This document shows positions 23,801 through 35,900 of a stretch of 64,000 nucleotides of DNA, in pieces (the first letter of the stretch is position 1; the number at the start of each line of letters is the position of its first letter). A model generated the notes under the pieces. That model saw nothing but the letters and a program-made list of their open reading frames with translations. It was not told the origin of the DNA and searched no databases. The DNA comes from Oscheius dolichura. Its lineage: Eukaryota; Nematoda; Chromadorea; Rhabditida; Rhabditidae. A program made the position numbers and the translations under genes. The DNA lies in contig OW051497.1 of the NCBI GenBank assembly GCA_932521035.1, forward strand, positions 6,324,001 through 6,388,000. Reading direction: 5' to 3'.

Positions 23801-26800
23801 ATGCAACTTTTTGTTTGATGTAGAGTCTCCGCAAAAGCTGCACTGACACCGTTCCGACATCAATTTCTTTCCGCCGCTGTTTGAAGTTTGACTTAGGTGA
23901 CAGAAATAAAAATGAGTCTATTTACTGCTAGTGGTCAAAAGGTCATTTCCTTTTCAGAAGAAGTAATGGCTTTGATGGACGAGGAGGAAAGTCGCGTTGT
24001 CCGAAGTGAAAGCTTCAATACTTCGTGGAAGGAGATCTTTGGAGAGACCCCCAAGAAGACGGTACACGAATATCCGGATGCTGCCAAGGTGAGAAAACAG
24101 AAGACGGTGAGAGAAACTCCAGTGGGCCCACTTTCAAACGCGCCAAAGGGCTGCTTCCAATGCAAACAGATGGATCAGCTTTTTGTTGGTGCGCCTCGTT
24201 TCCCGCGGTGTCTTCATTGCTTGAGCTAGAGCATTGTATAACAATCTTTTTTTCCAGCATTCGTGTGATGCCTCTTCTGAAGAGGAGCCGTCTGACTGGG
24301 AAGGAACTAACCATCCAGATCTCATGAGCAGGTGAGAAGCTAGCTGGTGAGGCATGAAATTTGAGACTTTAGGTCATTCAATTCGGCACTTACGGGTGGA
24401 TCCACCCATTCGCTCAAGCGTCACCGTACTAGTACTAAGAAGTCGTCTCAACTGTTGGACTGCTCCGAGATGGACGCCTCTTTCTGCTCTACCCGATCAG
24501 ACATGCCTCCCTGCATGGGCCGAAGCTTCCTCCGCAAGAAGTTGAGAATCCGTCGTATGCCGAGGAGCATGAGTGATGGAGAGCAGCTCGGAGTCAAGAG
24601 CGGTATTCTATCTGTCAGACTACGTAACAGGCAAACTCCAGGGATCCTCACCCCGCACATCCGCATCTCTCCACCAAGGACCCCTCTTTCTTCGTCCACT
24701 AGACTTCTTCAGGAGTTGGACAGGCAACTGCTTGCTTCTGAGAGCGACACTGTTCCGGATAACGACCTCGGCGATATGCCAGCCTATGAGTGGGACGACT
24801 ACAAGGTATGCCGGAAGCCAAAACAAGGCTTTAGTTTTGCGGCAAATCGCTATCGCTACGATTTTGGACGAGCGCCATTTGCAGACATTTGGCTGCTCGT
24901 AAAAGAACCCCTACACTCTCCTCCGCCTAATGTTTGCTTTTTGACTGCCTGTTTTGATTTTTTTCTTTTGCTCTCTCCTCTGCTTACCAGTTTCTTGAAG
25001 TGTTACGGCTAGAAAACGCGGAAAATTATGTACCAAATTCGACGGAAGAAAGTTTGTTCTAGCAATTTCTCTGTTGTTCAAATAATTAAGCGGTTAAATC
25101 AACATCAGAAGTTAAATAAGAGGCGAACAGTGTTCCGCAACAAGCGAATTTGTTTTAGGAAATCATATAGGGGTATCGAACAGGGCCGAAGCCGTAAAGA
25201 CTGGTTTCTGCTGGCTTATCGGTGCTAGCAATTTACGCGCCCATTTTGAACCTTCTCCCTCCATCTTACCAGGTCAATTAAAAAGCCGAATGAAATTTAC
25301 ATGCATTTGGAAGGAGGCGACGGATATTGACAACCGGCTGTCGCCCGGGCTACCCCTTATAGACACGGCAGCGTTCTGTTTTGCTGCATGCGCCTCGTCA
25401 GCATAATTAGACCTGGACAGGTGTCCAAATGACCCCTTCCTATGGTCAGCCCACATATCGAAAATTCATTTTTACGCTCTGTCAGTCGTTCCGGCTATTG
25501 ACTTCCTCCCCATTTTACCGCAAATTCTAAGTAATGTTTTCCAGCCGCCAGAGAAGGACGACTCTATGCCAGACGAGCTATCGCTGTCTCAGCCGAGGTC
25601 TACTGAAGACCTGTTGGTTGGGGACGATGACTTCGGACAGCACTTCTCGTCTACAGAACACAGCCGCCGCCTGCTGGAAGAGAGCCGTGCTCATCTGAAG
25701 GTTCTTGAAAAATTTATCGAAAACGACGACGTCGACGCTCACCAAGTGGTTAGTCTCATTGTATGATCTTATGTATTTTCAGGAGGATATTGAACTGATT
25801 TGCCAGACAAATCTTCGCCACATGGATTCTGTTATTAAGATGAGCGTTCACTCCGACACCACCGCTTTTCGCGAACTTCGCCAGCAGTGGTCTCGTCTTC
25901 TTAGCAGTGTTACAAATCCAGCCACGAAGATGCTTCGAACGGTACCTGTCTTTTGTTCCGTTGCTTACAGTACCGTTTCAGATCGGCCGATTCAGTAAAT
26001 CTCTGCGCGATCTTCACTCGTCCACCGCTTCTGGAGTCTTGAATTCGATGGCTGAGATCAAGTCGAAAGAGGATGCATATGCTGCGTTAGAGGCAATTAC
26101 TGCTATTCATAATCGCCTGTCAGGAGAACGAGACGAACTGCGGTAGCATTATCCTCATTTTTTATAACTGCCTTTTAGAATATTCTTGCAATCGGACAAG
26201 TTCCAACAAGAGCTGCCTGAGATCAGCGATGAGTGTGTCACTATTTCCGAAAGTTACGACGAAGCAGTCTACAAGATCGACAGCTTGGTGCAAACTCTGA
26301 AGAAGGTCTACGGCGAATGGTCTAGTCTGCACGCAATGCAAAAGGATATCCGTCACTCCATGGCGTCGATTGAGGACAGACTAAAGACGACCAACTTCGA
26401 CCAGTCTGCTGTACTGGATCAGATGGAATTCTGTCAGGAGAGGATGAACAGTCTGGAGACCATGTGCAACTACTTGACTTCCACATTGAGCAGTGTCCAG
26501 AATGGCGATACCAAGGTGGCCCCCGATTTCAAGGCCGAGATTTCTCTCTATGCTAATGCTCTGCGGCAGCTTCGCTCTCGGTAAGCCCAGATTAATTTGC
26601 GTATTAAATAGGGCATATTTCAGTTTCAATGAGCTTATTCGTGTGCCAACACCTCCCACACCATCCGCTGTGCCGTCTCTGCCGGTCACACCAATTGCTA
26701 CCTCAACTCCACACAAAGCTATTAAACGAGTCAGGGCCAGACAGACGCAGACCAGGGCGGAATCTTCTTCACCGGCGACGAGGCATTCTCCAGGAAGTCG

Positions 26801-26990
26801 CATCTATCGCGCGGTGCGTGCCCCTCTATTGCCCAGTAACCTTCTCATCTAGATCTCTTCCTCCTGGTGGATCAAGGGTCTCTTGGCTCTCTCTCTGGCT
26901 ACTGCCGTCGCCGCTCTGTTCTTCACCACCCTCTACGGAGCCACCTTCGGCCCCCATCTGACCTATGTCCGTGGTCCTCCTCCTATTTAA
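14885..26990 (+). CDS. unc-83: KASH-domain nuclear envelope protein, UNC-83-like
   Basis: Outer-nuclear-membrane LINC component that would recruit motors to nuclei through a SUN partner. The last exon encodes SSWWIKGLLALSLATAVA, a transmembrane helix, then a short lumenal tail ending YVRGPPPI, the KASH signature (PPPX terminus). Exons: 14885-14932, 15630-15722, 18183-18360, 18404-18540, 20202-20266, 20305-20443, 22720-22868, 23062-23199, 23495-23679, 23958-24088, 24258-24331, 24373-24805, 25545-25748, 25783-25941, 25982-26142, 26179-26580, 26624-26813 and 26853-26990; all phases close, giving 1007 residues. Spectrin-like helical regions lie in exons 2-6 and 13-16, with a Ser/acidic middle containing LKKARR. 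UNC-83 is preferred over ANC-1 (giant) and ZYG-12 (Hook-like) by size and layout. Two acidic-Trp sites (DWE, EWDD) resemble kinesin-light-chain ligands. The first two exons are the least certain. Confidence 0.78.
15723..18182 (+). other. 2.5 kb intron of the KASH gene
   Basis: Pyrimidine-rich on the coding strand, with only short unsupported ORFs. UNC-83 in C. elegans has several isoforms with different starts, so an internal promoter here is conceivable, but I see no TATA or other decisive site. Confidence 0.5.
18541..20201 (+). other. 1.7 kb intron of the KASH gene
   Basis: No coding signal is recognised in this intron. It is bounded by CAG|GTTAGA and TTTTTCAG|GTC, with phase 0 at both ends. 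Confidence 0.5.
20444..22719 (+). other. 2.3 kb intron of the KASH gene
   Basis: Strongly C/T-rich on the coding strand; for example the block from 21361 is mostly pyrimidine. No gene or repeat is recognised. Confidence 0.5.
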
Positions 26991-27438
26991 CTCCCCTACG
27001 TGCTAAGATAGCCCGATGACAGCGTTGGTCACACCAGTATTCCCTTCGCCTTGCATTTCTCACTTTTGTCTCTGTTCTCTTCTATGTTACAAACAGCCCG
27101 GGTAGGCAACTCGCAATCTTTAATTCAAAAAGAATTTCTCATCTGATGAACAAATAATCTCAAGAAAATCAGGTTTCCGGCTATTCTCCCCATTCACTCC
27201 AAAAAAAGATAAAACAAAAAACAAAACTATTAATAAAACTCCCAGTGATGTTGTATTGGAGAATCTGCTGTCTATTATTCTCATTCTCTCTCGACCACTT
27301 ATGTGTCATTGTTATTGTTCTACTTTCGTTTATTCCAATTCAAACATATTGAATAATAAACTTCATAAAGTACATAAAAAATTGAATATATGCATGGTTA
27401 GCTATCAATATGGATATAGACGAACGAATATGTTATCG
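26991..27438. other. Convergent intergenic region
   Basis: Separates the KASH gene (+) from the guanylate cyclase gene (-). AT-rich with several AATAAA-like motifs in both orientations, for example TTAATAAAAC near 27231, fitting 3' ends from both sides. Confidence 0.5.
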
Positions 27439-30400
27439 TTATTGAATTGAACAAACCTGAGACAACAAAAATTTAGAAATAAGCCAGCTTACCTTTGTTT
27501 TCAGCCTCGGATCAGTTCTGATATCCTCACAGCGGCAATTGATCTGGTCATGGTCATGATGTGAATGAGTGGCTTTGTCTTGATCTCTTTCTTTGTTTCT
27601 GTCTTTCATCGAACTCCTCTTCTCTGATCCATCTCTTGTAACTTTCTTTCGTATATCTGGGAGTACCTGAAACCGTAGAGCACTCGTCTTTAATAGAAGC
27701 TTACTTTCTTTTCCTTCAATTCGGGCTCCTTTTTCCTTTGGTTTTCCAGTAATTTTTTGGCAGATTTCATTTCTTTGCTTTGGCCTCGCTTCTTTTTCGA
27801 AAAAGGAAAACATTAAACATTTTATATGGCAACTACCTCAATACGTTCATCCTTCTTCCACAACTCTTCAGGATCAGTACTGTCATCCTGATAGCTGCTG
27901 TTCGCCTGACTGTGAGGCTGGGAGGCAATATCCAAAGGTATCCGGTCGGCTGGCTCTTCGGCAAAATCTGTTGACATCGTACGTTCTTAATAGCTTTGAA
28001 CCAAAATGACGTCTTTGTGCTCACCTTTTTCTTCCGGCTTTATTTCTTCTAAAAGCTCGATCGTTGGTTTAGGTGTATTGTTCGTTGTAATTGTGGGATC
28101 CCCGTTGACGTTAGGAGTAACAGTAGCCGATGTCATGCTGATGCTACACTCTTCGTGCAACTTCTCGTCTCTTCCTTGGATAGTCGAGGATATGAGGGAC
28201 ACAACGCTTGGTGCCTTTTCTAGTTCAGCTGAAATATCAATTTGTCAATGAGGATGAATTACCGCGGTTTTTAGAAATGGGCTCTTTATCGATGAGAGAC
28301 GGTCTTGACTGCACCTCTCGGAAGGTAGTAGCGTGATTACGTCTGTAAAACTCTATCGATTTATGGAAAGAACTCTCACTTAGGTGTCTTCTCCGGATAT
28401 TTGAGCAGTTGGTCCTCAGACTGCCTAGATTTTCCTGGATATAAATTGGCAGAAGGATAAGAAGCGCTGAACAGACCAGTGCTCGACACTTGTGCCAGTG
28501 TCTGCGCAATTACCTTAAAGAAGAAAATTAAGGTGAGAGTGTTTATGCACCTGGTTCAGATCAGCGGTTTCAACGGAATTTGAGTTGTTTGAATGTCGTC
28601 GGGAAGAGGGAGATGCTGTGCGAGATATATCTGTCGATTCTCTGGAAATATATACCACATAAGAAACACTTTGGAAAGGAATCGATGTTGTTGGCATCGT
28701 ATGAGAATTTCTTATGAAGCACGCAAAGACTAGATCACTATGATTCACGCGAAGTCTCACCCCCAATTCATGCTCATTCTGCTAAGGGCAGAAGTGCGGT
28801 CGTGCTCCTCGTCGAAATCATCGAAGCCCTCTTCTGGATCCTCCTGCAATTACTTAATTTTTGCTTCTAACTAAACTTTACATTTTCTATTTCAGGCTTT
28901 TTTGGAGGATGGGTCACGTAGCGAGGTCTTCCACTTTTTCCAACAACTTCATACGCTTTCATTTCGCCTTTTCCCTGTAAGAAATGCTGGATACCCAGGT
29001 GTAAATCTACCTTGACGTTAATAACACCTCTGTGCTTGACCTTAAACTTATTAGGAGCTTGTTTGTCGAGTCGATCTTTCGTCCTTTGGCCAATTTGTAT
29101 AGTAAAAGGCTACAAAAGCTGATTCATACCGAGCTAGGAGCAAAAACGTACAACTTTGTTATGAGTTTCCATTCTAGAAGCACAGTTGACAGTGTCTCCG
29201 AATAAACAATATCTAGGGTTTTTTGCTCCGACTATTCCTGCCACACATGGGCCTGTAAAGGCTCCAATCTTCACTTGCACCTTTTTGCCGTCTGCGAATT
29301 TCATGTCGCTCTCTTTTATTTTGGTAACCATATGCAGACAACAGTCAGCAACGATAACCGTGTCGAAGTCATCTCTGAACTGAACGTACCCAAATAAATT
29401 CGGCTATTCACCTATAAGGTACTCCAGCTGAAATCATGTAGGATTCTCCAATCGTTTCAACTTTGTAGACACCATGAATATCGACTATCTCATCAAATAT
29501 AAGATAGATATTATTTAACAGATTCACAATCTCTACAGGACTCATTTGATCCGTTTGCTTGGCAAAGTCGATGACCTGAACAGTTTCTGCTACGTCTCTC
29601 TGTTGCTGTCTCTACCTTCACAAATGCAATTGTGACGCAATCGAAGCTCTCACATTGGTCTGCTTTGCCCGTGCGGAGAAGGGTGTTAGCCACCTCGACA
29701 GGCATCATTTGGGTGAGCAGAAGCCGGGCCTTATGCTTGTTGTCCGCAATCTCCCGGGTCATTTCTGTCAGAACCTTAGAAGAGTTGGGCGAAGAGGGCA
29801 GCTACTACCTGACTTCGCTGCTTCTCACTCTGGAGGAGGTTCTTCAAATGGTCGCTCTTTTGGATTGAAGCCATAATGATCTCTCTATTGCAGTCAGCAT
29901 CTCCATAATCGTTTAGGAAAATCCCCATGCGGAACATATCGTCCAATCCATCAACGCTAACAAGGAAGTTTTACAGAAATAGGATGCGGTAGGACTTACA
30001 CACACGTGGCCAAAAGGATAAACGTCTCACAACCCTTCAAATAAACAATGGGACCACGTAGAGTAACATAAGGAAGGCGATCTGGAACAGGTGTTATCCA
30101 GACACTAGCGTAGGCATTACGTTCACCGCTTTCGTCTTCCTTCTGATCATTGCTTTCCACCTCTACTTCAACTTTTTCCTCTGTCACCCCGTTTATTTTA
30201 ACTGTAATCTCTTCTTGGGATTTCTTCGTAACAGGATGAAGAGACTCTATTTGGAAATTGCAATTCTCGTGAGCCAGGCACTAAAGATCGTCTATCAGAT
30301 TAGAAAGTCGTCTTACTCCTTCCGCCGTAAATTTAATGCACGGCTTCTGCAGATCAAAGACGTCTATCATATTTTGACCAGGAATGTCAGACATTAGATT

Positions 30401-31295
30401 GAGAAGACCTTGCCCACACATTATAATCTGGAAAATCTCACAATTTGAAATTAGTGGAATTAGTCACGTCGAGTTTCCTGTTGAAGGCAATGTGAAAGGG
30501 AAACATCTTCAGGAAGGAGACGGTGTCGACGGGAAGGTATTCGTTGAGATTTTTAACCCGCTCTTTTAGTCTGTTGTCCAGTCCAAGTCCTGTATTGTTA
30601 AAAGAAAGTTGGATAACCACGAAGAGGAATTTTCCCTTATCCTTCCTTTTAATAATCTGGTAAGAGTTCGTTGGAAAGTCATTTCGGGAATAACAACCTT
30701 GACACCCAGCTCTTGTTTATAAAATATCCTAGCCAATTCGACAAGTTGACCAACAACATAGGAAATATATCCTTGTCGACGGGATCTGAATGATACCTAC
30801 TGGAAACTGCCCCTAAAACAACCTGTAATGCAGGATTAATCCATCTTCTGATTCAGACGAACAGTAGAAAGACGGTGGCCGTATTTTAGGATAACTGAAG
30901 CTGAATGAGATCGTTCTTTGTATTGACTGACCTGAATCTAAAGTACTCATGAATATTGTCGAGTCCTTTAAGGAAATCCGAAAAGCGTCTTCCCATGACA
31001 TGCATAAGGTCGCCATAGCCGTGCCGGATAAGGAATTGGACAAAGAAGCGGCCAGCCAAGATTCCCACTTGATCCGGTGTCATGCCAGTAATCTCACAGG
31101 TTGCACGCAGCATATTGGGCACAATTGACTCTGCGTAGATATCATGAGTCGAAATGGACTTCTCCCCAAGTTGAGTTACTTCAAGAACCTGCAAAAAGTA
31201 TTAGATAATAGGGAGCTTTCTACCTGTGCAAGCACTTGAGCTCCGAAGTTTTCTATGATCATGAACCGTACACCTTCTATAATAAGTCCGTACAT
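27439..31295 (-). CDS. Soluble guanylate cyclase subunit (H-NOX, coil, cyclase, long tail)
   Basis: Heme-dependent guanylate cyclase of the nematode GCY-31 to GCY-37 class. N-terminal H-NOX: start [12 protein letters not shown], proximal His in GLDNIHEYF, and the YxSxR heme motif as HYRSRRQGY, spliced at about 30835/30800. The HNOB-associated region has [12 protein letters not shown] and [10 protein letters not shown], then an acidic insert of about 40 residues (near 30130-30200). The cyclase domain has [32 protein letters not shown] and [10 protein letters not shown]. The canonical first metal Asp aligns with Lys (29616-29618) and the second with Glu (29444-29446). About 300 residues of charged Ser/Lys-rich tail follow, reaching TAA at 27439-27441; total roughly 950-1000 residues. 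Introns are 36-48 nt. TTTCAG lies just upstream of the ATG. It is probably a beta-like or atypical subunit; the tail exons are less certain than the domains. Confidence 0.88.
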
Positions 31296-31542
31296 GGCGG
31301 ACTACTCCTGAAACAGAAGGTAGACTAGGAAATCAATCGAATTGTGAACGCTAGAATGTTGGCAACGTGGAAGAGACTGACTCGCTACATCCTACGGAAA
31401 TTCGAAGATGGGATAGACTTCCGCACATTAGCACACCTGCGCAGGAAACGTATACTTCGATTTAAATGAATCACGTGGTTAGGTTTATGAGCAACAGTAT
31501 AAGTAAGAGTAAGAGATCTTGTAAAGATTCCCGTAGCGACAA

Positions 31543-32714
31543 TTATGTTCTGAGAATGTACTTCTCTATGCACCGCTCGTCTTCCATGTTCACCATGTAC
31601 AGACGGAGATGCCCGACATTGATGGTCTTGAGCATTGCATATCTAAAATAACAGTTATATTATGTTCTCTGATTCTTGTTACTTCTTTTCTTCGTGTATC
31701 TTGAAGATAAACTCTTTTAGTTTCAACTTCTGTTCCATGGATGGACTATGTATCTATAACGGTGCGATATAGCTTGAAAAATAAGGGTACCTCCGCATTA
31801 ATCTGGCAGAAAACAATTCCCTCGTGATCAAAGTGGCCTCCTCTGTAGAAAAAGGGCAGCATATCGTATTCAGCGTACTCTACGTCCAGCAAAAGATTAT
31901 CAATGAACTGTAAACTGTTAATGGGATAAGCACCGAGGACACTCACACTTCGCTTGATGTGTTCATTGAGAAATTCGATAATATTCATGTAGAGGACTAC
32001 CTTATCATGGTAACCAACTCCTAGAAGGGAACTGTGAATATGTTAATGTAAGCACACCACCTTCAAGTACACTTGCCGTGGAGTTCCCTGATCGAGCACC
32101 TACCGCATATGGGTAATAAGTCCCAATCTTACTGTAAAGATCTTTGTTTTGATAGAGAATGGGATCAGCTCCGAAGAATTCAACGTTGTCTGCGCCGAGC
32201 GCCGTCAGCATCTTTTTCTCAGCTTCAGTATCTCTTCCAATGCCCAGAGTCACTATGACATCCTTCCCTTGAGATCTCTAAACATTATCTCGTTCAATTG
32301 CTATGGAAGGAAATTTACTTTTAATGGAGAAACATGCCTCTTAACCTCATCTCGGTTTTGGTAATCCTCCACTTTTATGTACGAGGTAAAGGGCCTGTCG
32401 CAGGCAGTGATCACTTTGTCTATTTGGACCCACATCTGAATATAGCAACTTTAGCGGTTCTTCTGTATTCTCTACCTTTTCCAAATCACCCGTTAGTTTT
32501 GTACTTTCCTTTTCAAAACATTTATCAAATTCGGCAAAACTTTCATTTATTTTGGGATAAAATTTACGACCCCTGTCCCATCTGCCTCGCTAAATGAAAA
32601 GATTTCAGAAACATTTAAAAGCAGCCTTACCTGCGTATCAGTCGAGAAAATTAGAAAAGTAACCAGAACAAAAGAGAGTAAAACAAACATTGCAGTAACA
32701 TTATTCCTTCTCAT
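31543..32714 (-). CDS. FkbM-like methyltransferase-fold membrane protein
   Basis: Type II membrane protein of the expanded nematode FkbM (Methyltransf_21-like) family. It begins MRRNNVTAMF followed by one transmembrane helix (VLLSFVLVTFLIF). The Rossmann core is DVIVTLGIGRDTEAEKKM, then FFGADPI, YYPYAVGA and IDNLLLDVEYAEYDML, ending with an ICQ-type strand (IVFCQINAE) and a conserved C-terminus (LRLYMVN). Exons descending: 32714-32631, 32589-32476, 32435-32346, 32277-about 32058, about 32022-31950, then two or three more down to TAA at 31543-31545. The FkbM family methylates sugars or lipids in bacteria; the nematode members are largely uncharacterised, so activity is inferred from fold only. 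The gene lies about 250 nt upstream of the guanylate cyclase start on the same strand. Confidence 0.85.
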
Positions 32715-32989
32715 TTTAGGAAAAGGTCAGTGAGATCAATGGAAGATGTTGCGTTGGCGCTGTCGGCGAGGAGTGATAAGGACAAGTCAAACAGTTGGCG
32801 ATGACTTGAAGAAAGAGAGATGCATATATTTTATTGAGCTAAGCTACCCTAGACAAGAGAAACAAGATCAGGAAACAAATAGACCTCTATTAACATGTGG
32901 AAACGTATACAGTACTCGGGAAAGGAAGAGATACTCGTAGAACAACCCTGTGAGATCAACAAGGATGCACATAGGAGGAGATAGAGGCA

Positions 32990-35900
32990 CTAATTGAACG
33001 GACTTTGTCCCATCGGCGGTATAGAAATCGCTGGCTTCGGTCGCGCGAAGAGCCCAAGGCGAGCTCTAGTCGCTTCCATGCATTCGATATCTTCCTGAAA
33101 ATTTTTATTATCACAAGACATCAAAGAAAACCTACATAGTCGTGTTTAATCTCCCCACTCTGTATTTTTTCAGCGACCTTGTCCTTGTCATCTGCGTTTC
33201 CATGTATATAGATGGCCACAAATCTTCGTTCAGGAGAACCTTTTTTCAATTTTCGGTCGAAGAAGTCAAGAATGTCTGCTTTTGTAAGAGACTCCAATAT
33301 ATTAGCCTGTTTTTCTCCTAAAAAGGCTAGTGTAACACGTGACAGGGATAAGTTCTTACGTTTGTCGAAATTGTAATGGCGAGCCTCGATCTCGTTCCAG
33401 ATGCGACGATGTCTTTCTCCTAATGTCTTTGGTTTTTCAAGTAGTTTAGTTATAACGGCAGCAATCTCTCCTTTCAACACAGTTTCGTCCATTTCAACTA
33501 TCGTGTTCTTAATTACAAATGTGTAATTTATAAATTAACAAGCACAAACCCTCTCGCCTTCCAAAAACGCCTCTATCCTGGACATAACAAAGTCCGGATC
33601 ACTGGAACCCTGAACCAAGATTTCGAAACCAATAGTTCCTGCAGATGCCCGTGGGCCAGTCCAGACAATATACCCTAGCTGCTCATTTGTACGCAGGGTA
33701 TTGAAAGCGGATTCTCTCAATAGTTGTAGCAACAAAAGTAGAAGGGCGCTGTCTCTGTCATTCTAAAATGTTTCGATATCCCTAGTCATCAGGTGACAAA
33801 CTTGTACTCCAATTTGGAAAAGACTTTCCACTGCGGAGTTTTGATGAGTCTTCTGGAAGTGTCGGTACACCATGGGCACTCCACAATCAATGGCCAACTC
33901 TTTCTTCATAGAAGTCTCGTTATGGTAAAGCGGCCGCTGTGCCCATGTTGTGTCTTTCATTAGACTGCTTATGTCCTCTCCCAGCTCCAGGGCTTCCTAT
34001 GGAAAACAAAAAGTGCAATAGCGGGATTGATATGTACCTGTTTTGTAACATTACCATGGGCGAACACTTCCACATGGAAACTTTCCAATAGCTTTTGTTT
34101 ATGTGCTCTCAGGTCGTCGATTGTTACATTTCTTCCCGCGTCGCGCATTTGTTTCTTGCTCCATTTTTGTTCAGCCAATAAAAGATTTAAATATTCTTGT
34201 GAAATGCTGTGTGGCTGATTGTGCTCGAAGTTATCCAATGAACGCGTATAGTTATCCAGAAGGACCTCGAAACGTTTCACATCAGGCTCGAATTGAACAA
34301 GACTCTTCACTAAATCCTTCATAAAATGAGGTTGTTTTTCATCATATCCACTTGTCTATAAACAGAAATTAAAGCAGTAAAGCAAATGCTGAACCTCAAG
34401 GCTAAATGATTCCAATCCAAAGTCGACATGAAATTTCATTCCAGATATTGTTGCGTTGTAAGTTTGCTCGCCAATGGAATCGTGGTAGGAGTAGAGCCAG
34501 AGAGTGGAAATGAAAGATGACCGGGGGCATTTGCCAAGAACGGGGGAAAATATGTTCGCCTGAATAAATGTTGGGAATCTGCAGTTCTTGGACTACCTTG
34601 ATATGCATTTTAGGCATGTTGAATTCACTGTCTTGACGGAACCACACGCGGATGTACGGGCTATCATAGATCAGCAGAGGATGCCCTCTGAACGTCAAAC
34701 TAATAAATGAATCTTCAAGAAGCATACGTTGATCCTTCTTCTCTCTTTTTCAAATCGAACTTCGTGGGAATGTAATCGTTTTTCTTTGGTAGATGTAACA
34801 AAGCAGTTGGCGTTTCCATAGCGGTAGTGAACTTGTCGATGGTCACCTTGGGAATCGGTTCTATTCGAATGTCAGTTCCGTAGATTGGCTCCTTGATCAT
34901 GGGGGCCGACGACTTCCTTTCACTATTCCCTTGGGCTATGACTTCGATGTACATATTGTCCGGCCGAAGACAGTCGATCAGTTTCTTACATAACTCCGGT
35001 TTGTATTCCGACATCAACAAGGAATAGGACATAATGTCCTCAAAAGGTATCCTTTGCAGTGCTGCAGAAAGGTTTGTAGCCAAATTGTAAGGACTCTCTT
35101 TGTCCTGAAGAAGTGGTAGTGGAAATAAAAAATTTTAAATAAAAATACCTTGAAAGTGAACTTCATCTCCCCTATCTCTCGAAGTTCCTCGTAAATCCAC
35201 GGCTGAGGGGCTTCCCTTCGCAAAAGACCGATGTAGTGGAACATCATCTCTACGACATCATTGACGTGATTAAGACCGGCTAAGCTGTCATTGTCTACAA
35301 ATAAAATGCATCCCCACCTTCGCTGAGATCTACGCAGATGTTGAAAGAGTCGATGCCACGAGCTAGGGTTGAGGAACCAGCACTTAGTGAGCTGACCCAT
35401 CCCTTTGTCTTCAGAGCAGAAAGCAACGAGCCTTTTCCCTCATGACCAAGAAGATGTGCTAAATATAAAATAAGTAACGAAGCTTAAAAATAACTTACAC
35501 ACAATATGGTCAGGCTGTGCTTTATATTCATGCTCAAAGTAGGGAGCAGGGAAGGAAACCTTCAACATGCGATTGTCCTTGATGGGGATGATCTGTAATA
35601 TCAAAGATATTTCAAAATGTATTGGAATAAACTGACATCTACACGCCGCTTCAGCTGTTCTTCACCCAGAGGATGTTCATGCCAATAAGTCTTCTCGACA
35701 TCTTTGTCGGGGATTTTATCCAATTCCAATTGGACGACATAGTCCTCCAACACATCAAGTGGTTCCTTACCAACAACGACCATTCGCATTCTAAAGTAAA
35801 GCAATAAAAGGTTAGTAAAGGTTACGTACATATTGGAACTGTACCACTTTTGATGAAAATCGAGGAGAACATCACGGGGATTTAGCCCTTTGGCCTCAGC

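Noticed and set aside
29590-29660. Guanylate cyclase as a pseudogene because of frame changes near the active site
   Set aside because: Each frame change coincides with a good GT..CAG intron of 36-41 nt, and the protein stays open to the end of the domain.
30780-30900. A 23-nt intron in the H-NOX region
   Set aside because: Too short to splice; using the next AG gives a 37-nt intron and restores the YxSxR motif.
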